Assembly (NCBI GenBank): GCA_014845975.1
Contig: RKAN01000080.1
Location: 1 to 8,690, forward strand
DNA from: a bacterium
GTDB lineage: Bacteria; Bacillota_I; Bacilli_A; RF39; UBA660
Direction: 5' to 3'
DNA: 8,690 bases
This document shows, in pieces, positions 5,976-8,690 of the stretch (the first letter of the stretch is position 1; each line of letters starts with the position of its first letter). Both the position numbers and the translations under genes were made by a program. Below the pieces are notes generated by a model. The model was given only the letters and a program-made list of their open reading frames with translations. It searched no databases and was not told the origin of the DNA.

Positions 5976-6998
5976 TTATTTTAAAGCTTCTAAAAGTTCT
6001 GCTTTTTTCATTGTTGAGTATCCCTTAACTTCTTTAGACTTTGCTAAATCTCTAAGTTCAGCAACTGTTAATTTTGTTAAATCCTTGGCTTCTTCTTTTT
6101 TAGGACTTTCTTCTTGTCTTTTTTCTGTTTTAGGGTTTTCTTTTGATTCATTTTTTGAGAAAGATTTTTTATTCTTATTATCGAAATTTCTTTTACCATC
6201 GAATTTTCTATCAAAGTTTCTTCTTGGACGGTCTTCTCTTCTTTTTACTGTTTCTAAAGCTCTTTCCATGATATTTTCATCATTTTTTTCTTCTGCTTTT
6301 ATGTATTCAACAATTTTACCACCATTTGCTTCAACGATAGCATTTGCCATAACACCTGTAATTAATTTTACAGCTCTAATAGCATCATCATTTGCTGGAA
6401 TTACATAATCAACCATGTCTGGATCACAGTTTGTATCTACAATTCCAAATACTGGAATATGTAATCTTCTTGCTTCTCTAATTGCGATTTCTTCTTTTGA
6501 AGGATCGACAATATATAAAGCTTGAGGTAATTTTGTCATTTCACGAATACCACATAATAATTTATTTAATTTATCATATTCTTTTTTAAGACCGATTACT
6601 TCTTTTTTAGGTAATTTATCAAATGTACCATCTTGTTCCATTTTTTCGATTTCTTCTAATCTTTTTACTCTTCTTCTAATAGTACGGAAGTTTGTTAATG
6701 TTCCTCCTAACCATCTTTCAGATACATAGTAAGAATTAGAACGTAATGCTTCTTCTTTTACTGCTTCACTAGCTTGTTTTCTAGTTCCAACGAATAAAAC
6801 CTTTCCACCATTTGCAGCAATTTCTTTTAAAGCACTGTATGCTTCTTCGATTTTCTTTGCTGTTTTTTGTAAATCAATAATATAAATATCATCTCTACTA
6901 GAGAAAATGTACTCTTTCATTTTAGGATTCCATCTTTTAGTTTGATGACCAAAGTGAACTCCTGATTCTAATAAATAACTCATTGACACTACTGCCAT
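5976..6998 (-). CDS. rpsB: 30S ribosomal protein S2 with a long C-terminal extension
   Basis: Residues 1 to about 235 are a standard S2: [20 protein letters not shown] (9-28), [29 protein letters not shown] (93-104), [13 protein letters not shown] and [14 protein letters not shown] (181-194). S2 normally ends near 230-260 residues, but this protein has 340. Residues about 236-305 form a charged, probably disordered linker rich in Lys, Arg, Asn, Asp and Phe. Residues 307-340 ([19 protein letters not shown], then KGYS and [10 protein letters not shown]) resemble a Rho_N/SAP-like nucleic-acid-binding domain. The ATG at 6998-6996 follows AAGGAGGAG with six bases spacing. A promoter and structured leader lie upstream, tsf downstream. 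S2 binds the 30S head-body junction and is needed for S1 binding and translation initiation. Confidence 0.96.
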   Translation of the reverse strand: MAVVSMSYLLESGVHFGHQTKRWNPKMKEYIFSSRDDIYIIDLQKTAKKIEEAYSALKEIAANGGKVLFVGTRKQASEAVKEEALRSNSYYVSERWLGGTLTNFRTIRRRVKRLEEIEKMEQDGTFDKLPKKEVIGLKKEYDKLNKLLCGIREMTKLPQALYIVDPSKEEIAIREARRLHIPVFGIVDTNCDPDMVDYVIPANDDAIRAVKLITGVMANAIVEANGGKIVEYIKAEEKNDENIMERALETVKRREDRPRRNFDRKFDGKRNFDNKNKKSFSKNESKENPKTEKRQEESPKKEEAKDLTKLTVAELRDLAKSKEVKGYSTMKKAELLEALK

Positions 6999-7097
6999 AA
7001 TATTCTCCTCCTTTTGTTCAATCTTCCATTATTTCTAACTTACACCACCCATAGGCACTAGGCATAAGAATTCATAATGTGTCTATTTGAAAAAGCC
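6999..7097 (-). ncRNA. Structured 5' leader of rpsB, candidate autoregulatory element
   Basis: About 98 nt lie between the predicted start of transcription and the rpsB ATG, long for this compact window. CTTATGCC (7068-7061) pairs with GGTGTAAG (7046-7039) over eight base pairs including two G-U pairs. An outer helix, ATTAT (7078-7074) with ATAAT (7032-7028), closes around it across an internal loop. Inside are two copies of TGCCTA and a GGGTGG, allowing alternative pairings. Leaders of r-protein operons are often bound by the encoded protein, and S2 is known to regulate rpsB-tsf in E. coli; that this leader binds S2 is inference. The ribosome binding site (7013-7005) is outside the helix. 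Confidence 0.5.
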
Positions 7098-7103
7098 AAA
7101 TGT

Positions 7104-7133
7104 ATTATAACATAATATTTTATCATTTTACAA
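7104..7133 (-). promoter_or_regulatory. Promoter of rpsB-tsf
   Basis: On the minus strand TTGTAA (7133-7128, four of six consensus bases) and TATAAT (7109-7104) are 18 bases apart, and TGT directly before the -10 makes it an extended -10. Transcription would begin near 7097. The location, just after the membrane-protein gene and before the S2 leader, fits. Confidence 0.7.
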
Positions 7134-7144
7134 GATATTTTTCT

Positions 7145-7729
7145 TTATTTTAAGCCTTTTTCGTAAGTATGAATCAAATAATTTTTATGATTGCATCTTT
7201 CATAGCAATAGGATATACAAAACAAACAGGAACCTAAAAGTGCTACTATCATATCTTTCATGGTATCTGTCACTCCTGTTTCAATTACCTTTTGGGCATC
7301 TTTTCCAAAAATTTGATCACAAGTAAATTCAAAAATTTCCCATGAGACAGCTACTAAAGATGACATTCCTAAAACAAATAAAATATCAAACAGTAAATTT
7401 GTTTTAATTTTGTTTCTTTTTAAAAAGCCAAAGGCAAAGATAGATACAACAATACCAGATAAAAAGTGTGTAAGGGTATCAAAGAAATATATTTTATTAT
7501 AAAGTTCAACGATAGAGCCTAAAAAATGTGCCAAATAAACAAATAGAATATAAATAAATTCTCCATCATCACTGATTTTAATTTCTAATTTTCTTAAAAA
7601 TGTTGGAATTAATAAAACGGGTATAAAACTAATTCGTATTAATATTTCATAGATTTCTCTTGTGCCAAAAGTATAACAGATACTAAGAAGGCAACCTATT
7701 AAAATTAAGATTTTATTCCATTTCTTCAT
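7145..7729 (-). CDS. Six-helix membrane protein resembling the YjdF/DUF2238 family
   Basis: A protein of 194 residues with about six hydrophobic segments near residues 6-21, 27-45, 57-75, 86-104, 112-132 and 158-176, ending in a short basic tail. Polar residues at membrane edges form a pattern: DTLTH (84-88), SWEIFEF (129-135) and DTMKDM (155-160). This matches my memory of the DUF2238/YjdF-type membrane proteins, where His, Glu and Asp in these motifs are conserved; the function of that family is not established. The ATG at 7729-7727 lies inside the end of rmuC, a 17-nt overlap, with GGAG about 10 bases upstream, so translation is probably coupled to rmuC. No clear terminator follows before the rpsB promoter, so some read-through into rpsB is possible. 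Confidence 0.7.
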   Translation of the reverse strand: MKKWNKILILIGCLLSICYTFGTREIYEILIRISFIPVLLIPTFLRKLEIKISDDGEFIYILFVYLAHFLGSIVELYNKIYFFDTLTHFLSGIVVSIFAFGFLKRNKIKTNLLFDILFVLGMSSLVAVSWEIFEFTCDQIFGKDAQKVIETGVTDTMKDMIVALLGSCLFCISYCYERCNHKNYLIHTYEKGLK

Positions 7730-8690
7730 TTGTCAATTTCTCCACTTCTACTTTATTAATCGAATCAAATCGTTTTGTAATTTTTTCTGTTGTTGTATGA
7801 ATTTCTTTAACATCTTTTCCAACTGTTTCAATACTTCTAGATAATTTATCCCAACGATCTTTGTAACGTTTAAATTCTTCATCTAATAGTTTTAATTCTT
7901 TATGAATAACTCTGGCATATTTATCTCGTTCTATATTCATCATAATAACTTGAATTGTTGTAAGTGTACTAATTAGTGTAGTTGGACTAGTTAACCATAC
8001 TCTTTTTTTATAAGCATATTCAATTAGATCTTGATGATATGCATTAATTTCTGCAAAAATAGCCTCAGCAGGTAAAAATAAAATAGCTTGGTCTGAAGTA
8101 ACTCCTGGAATAATATATTTAGAAGCAATGGCATCAATATGTTTTTTTACATCATTTTTGAATAATTTTGTCGCACTTTCTCTTTCTAAAGTAGATAATT
8201 TTTTATCAACCATTCTGGTATAATTTTCTAAAGGAAATTTAGAATCGATACCAATTAGTCCCAGTGGTTCTGGAGCAAATAAAGCACAATCTACAATTGT
8301 ACCATTAGAAAATGGATATTGAAGTTGATAAATTTTTTTGTTATTTTCTCCAAAAACATTTTCCATAATATTTTTTAAATTGATTTCTCCATAAATTCCT
8401 CTCGTTTTTTTATCGGTTAATACACTTTGTAAAGAAACAATGTCACTAGATAAGGTATCAATCTTTTTTTGTGCTTCATCAATTTTTGAAAGTCTTTCTA
8501 ATACATTTGTAAATGTTTTATTGGTTTTTTCAAAATTTTGATCTAATCTTTCATTTACAGTATCATTAATGTGTCTTAAACTATTTTCAATTCTTTCATT
8601 TAGTTTAGTAAAATCTTCATTTAATTCTCTTATCAATGTATTTTTAAATTCACCAAATTCTTTAATAATATTTGTTTCTAGTCTACCAAT
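7713..8690 (-). CDS. rmuC: DNA recombination protein RmuC, 5' end outside the window
   Basis: 325 residues are visible. The frame stays open to the right edge (IGRLETNIIKEF...), so a TTG at 8636 is not the real start and the N-terminus, usually a membrane anchor and coiled coil, is missing. The visible part starts with a coiled coil (to about residue 90). The RmuC nuclease-like domain follows: TRGIYGEINL (96-105), VDCALFAPEP, GIDSKFPLENY (147-157), FLPAEAIFAE (205-214) and VWLTSPTTLI (231-240). Glu102, Asp134, Asp149 and Lys151 fit a PD-(D/E)XK arrangement. In E. coli, RmuC loss raises inversion at short inverted repeats. A second coiled coil ends the protein. It overlaps the next gene by 17 nt. 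Confidence 0.92.
   Translation of the reverse strand: MGRLETNIIKEFGEFKNTLIRELNEDFTKLNERIENSLRHINDTVNERLDQNFEKTNKTFTNVLERLSKIDEAQKKIDTLSSDIVSLQSVLTDKKTRGIYGEINLKNIMENVFGENNKKIYQLQYPFSNGTIVDCALFAPEPLGLIGIDSKFPLENYTRMVDKKLSTLERESATKLFKNDVKKHIDAIASKYIIPGVTSDQAILFLPAEAIFAEINAYHQDLIEYAYKKRVWLTSPTTLISTLTTIQVIMMNIERDKYARVIHKELKLLDEEFKRYKDRWDKLSRSIETVGKDVKEIHTTTEKITKRFDSINKVEVEKLTNEEME

Noticed and set aside
6085..6408. Plus-strand open frame inside rpsB, Ser/Phe/Leu-rich
   Set aside because: It is the antisense reading of the Lys/Glu/Asp-rich S2 tail, which produces hydrophobic codons; no start signal.
7042..7052. GGGTGG in the rpsB leader as a T-box element
   Set aside because: The leader is too short, lacks a terminator/antiterminator pair, and the following bases do not match the T-box consensus.
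7022..7076. Mini-ORFs (3-5 codons) in the rpsB leader
   Set aside because: Short ATG-to-stop runs without ribosome binding sites are expected by chance in AT-rich DNA.
8634..8636. TTG as start codon of rmuC
   Set aside because: The frame remains open upstream to the window edge with RmuC-like coiled-coil residues, so the gene is cut by the window rather than starting here.

Overview
This is a very AT-rich window with a compact housekeeping gene set, all of it on the minus strand. It has short intergenic gaps, strong AGGAGG/GGTGAT ribosome binding sites, TATAAT-type promoters and A/U-rich terminators. The protein families and gene order point to a low-GC Bacillota, probably a gut-type lineage of Bacilli near Erysipelotrichales, RF39 or other Mollicutes-like groups; the lineage is inference. 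Tryptophan is read from TGG and at least one gene ends in TGA, so the code looks standard rather than the Mycoplasma UGA=Trp code.

Layout in the direction of transcription (right to left). (1) The 3' part of rmuC enters from the right edge and overlaps by 17 nt a six-helix membrane protein resembling the YjdF/DUF2238 family. (2) A good promoter and a roughly 100-nt structured leader precede rpsB (S2, with an unusual disordered and Rho_N-like C-terminal extension). A strong hairpin separates rpsB from tsf (EF-Ts), which ends in an intrinsic terminator. (3) Where pyrH usually lies there is instead a gene for an unrecognised protein with a Cys/His/Asp pattern suggesting a papain or transglutaminase fold. 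(4) frr (ribosome recycling factor) has its own promoter and a textbook terminator. (5) Next comes a calcineurin-like phosphoesterase with an N-terminal helix-turn-helix. (6) nusB, xseA, xseB and a HAD-family 5'-nucleotidase form a tight unit with gaps of a few bases or overlaps. (7) A partial unknown gene with its own extended -10 promoter runs off the left edge.

The set combines translation (S2, EF-Ts, RRF), transcription antitermination (NusB) and DNA maintenance/nucleotide salvage (RmuC, exonuclease VII, nucleotidase). Two normally conserved clusters are altered: rpsB-tsf-pyrH-frr lacks pyrH, and nusB-folD-xseA-xseB-ispA lacks folD and ispA.

I see no mobile element, CRISPR array, tRNA, rRNA or recognisable defence system, and no stretch of 300 bases without a gene. 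The points most worth a second look are the S2 C-terminal extension, the rpsB leader RNA, the gene in the pyrH slot, the HTH-phosphoesterase and the repeated extended -10/GGTGAT start module.
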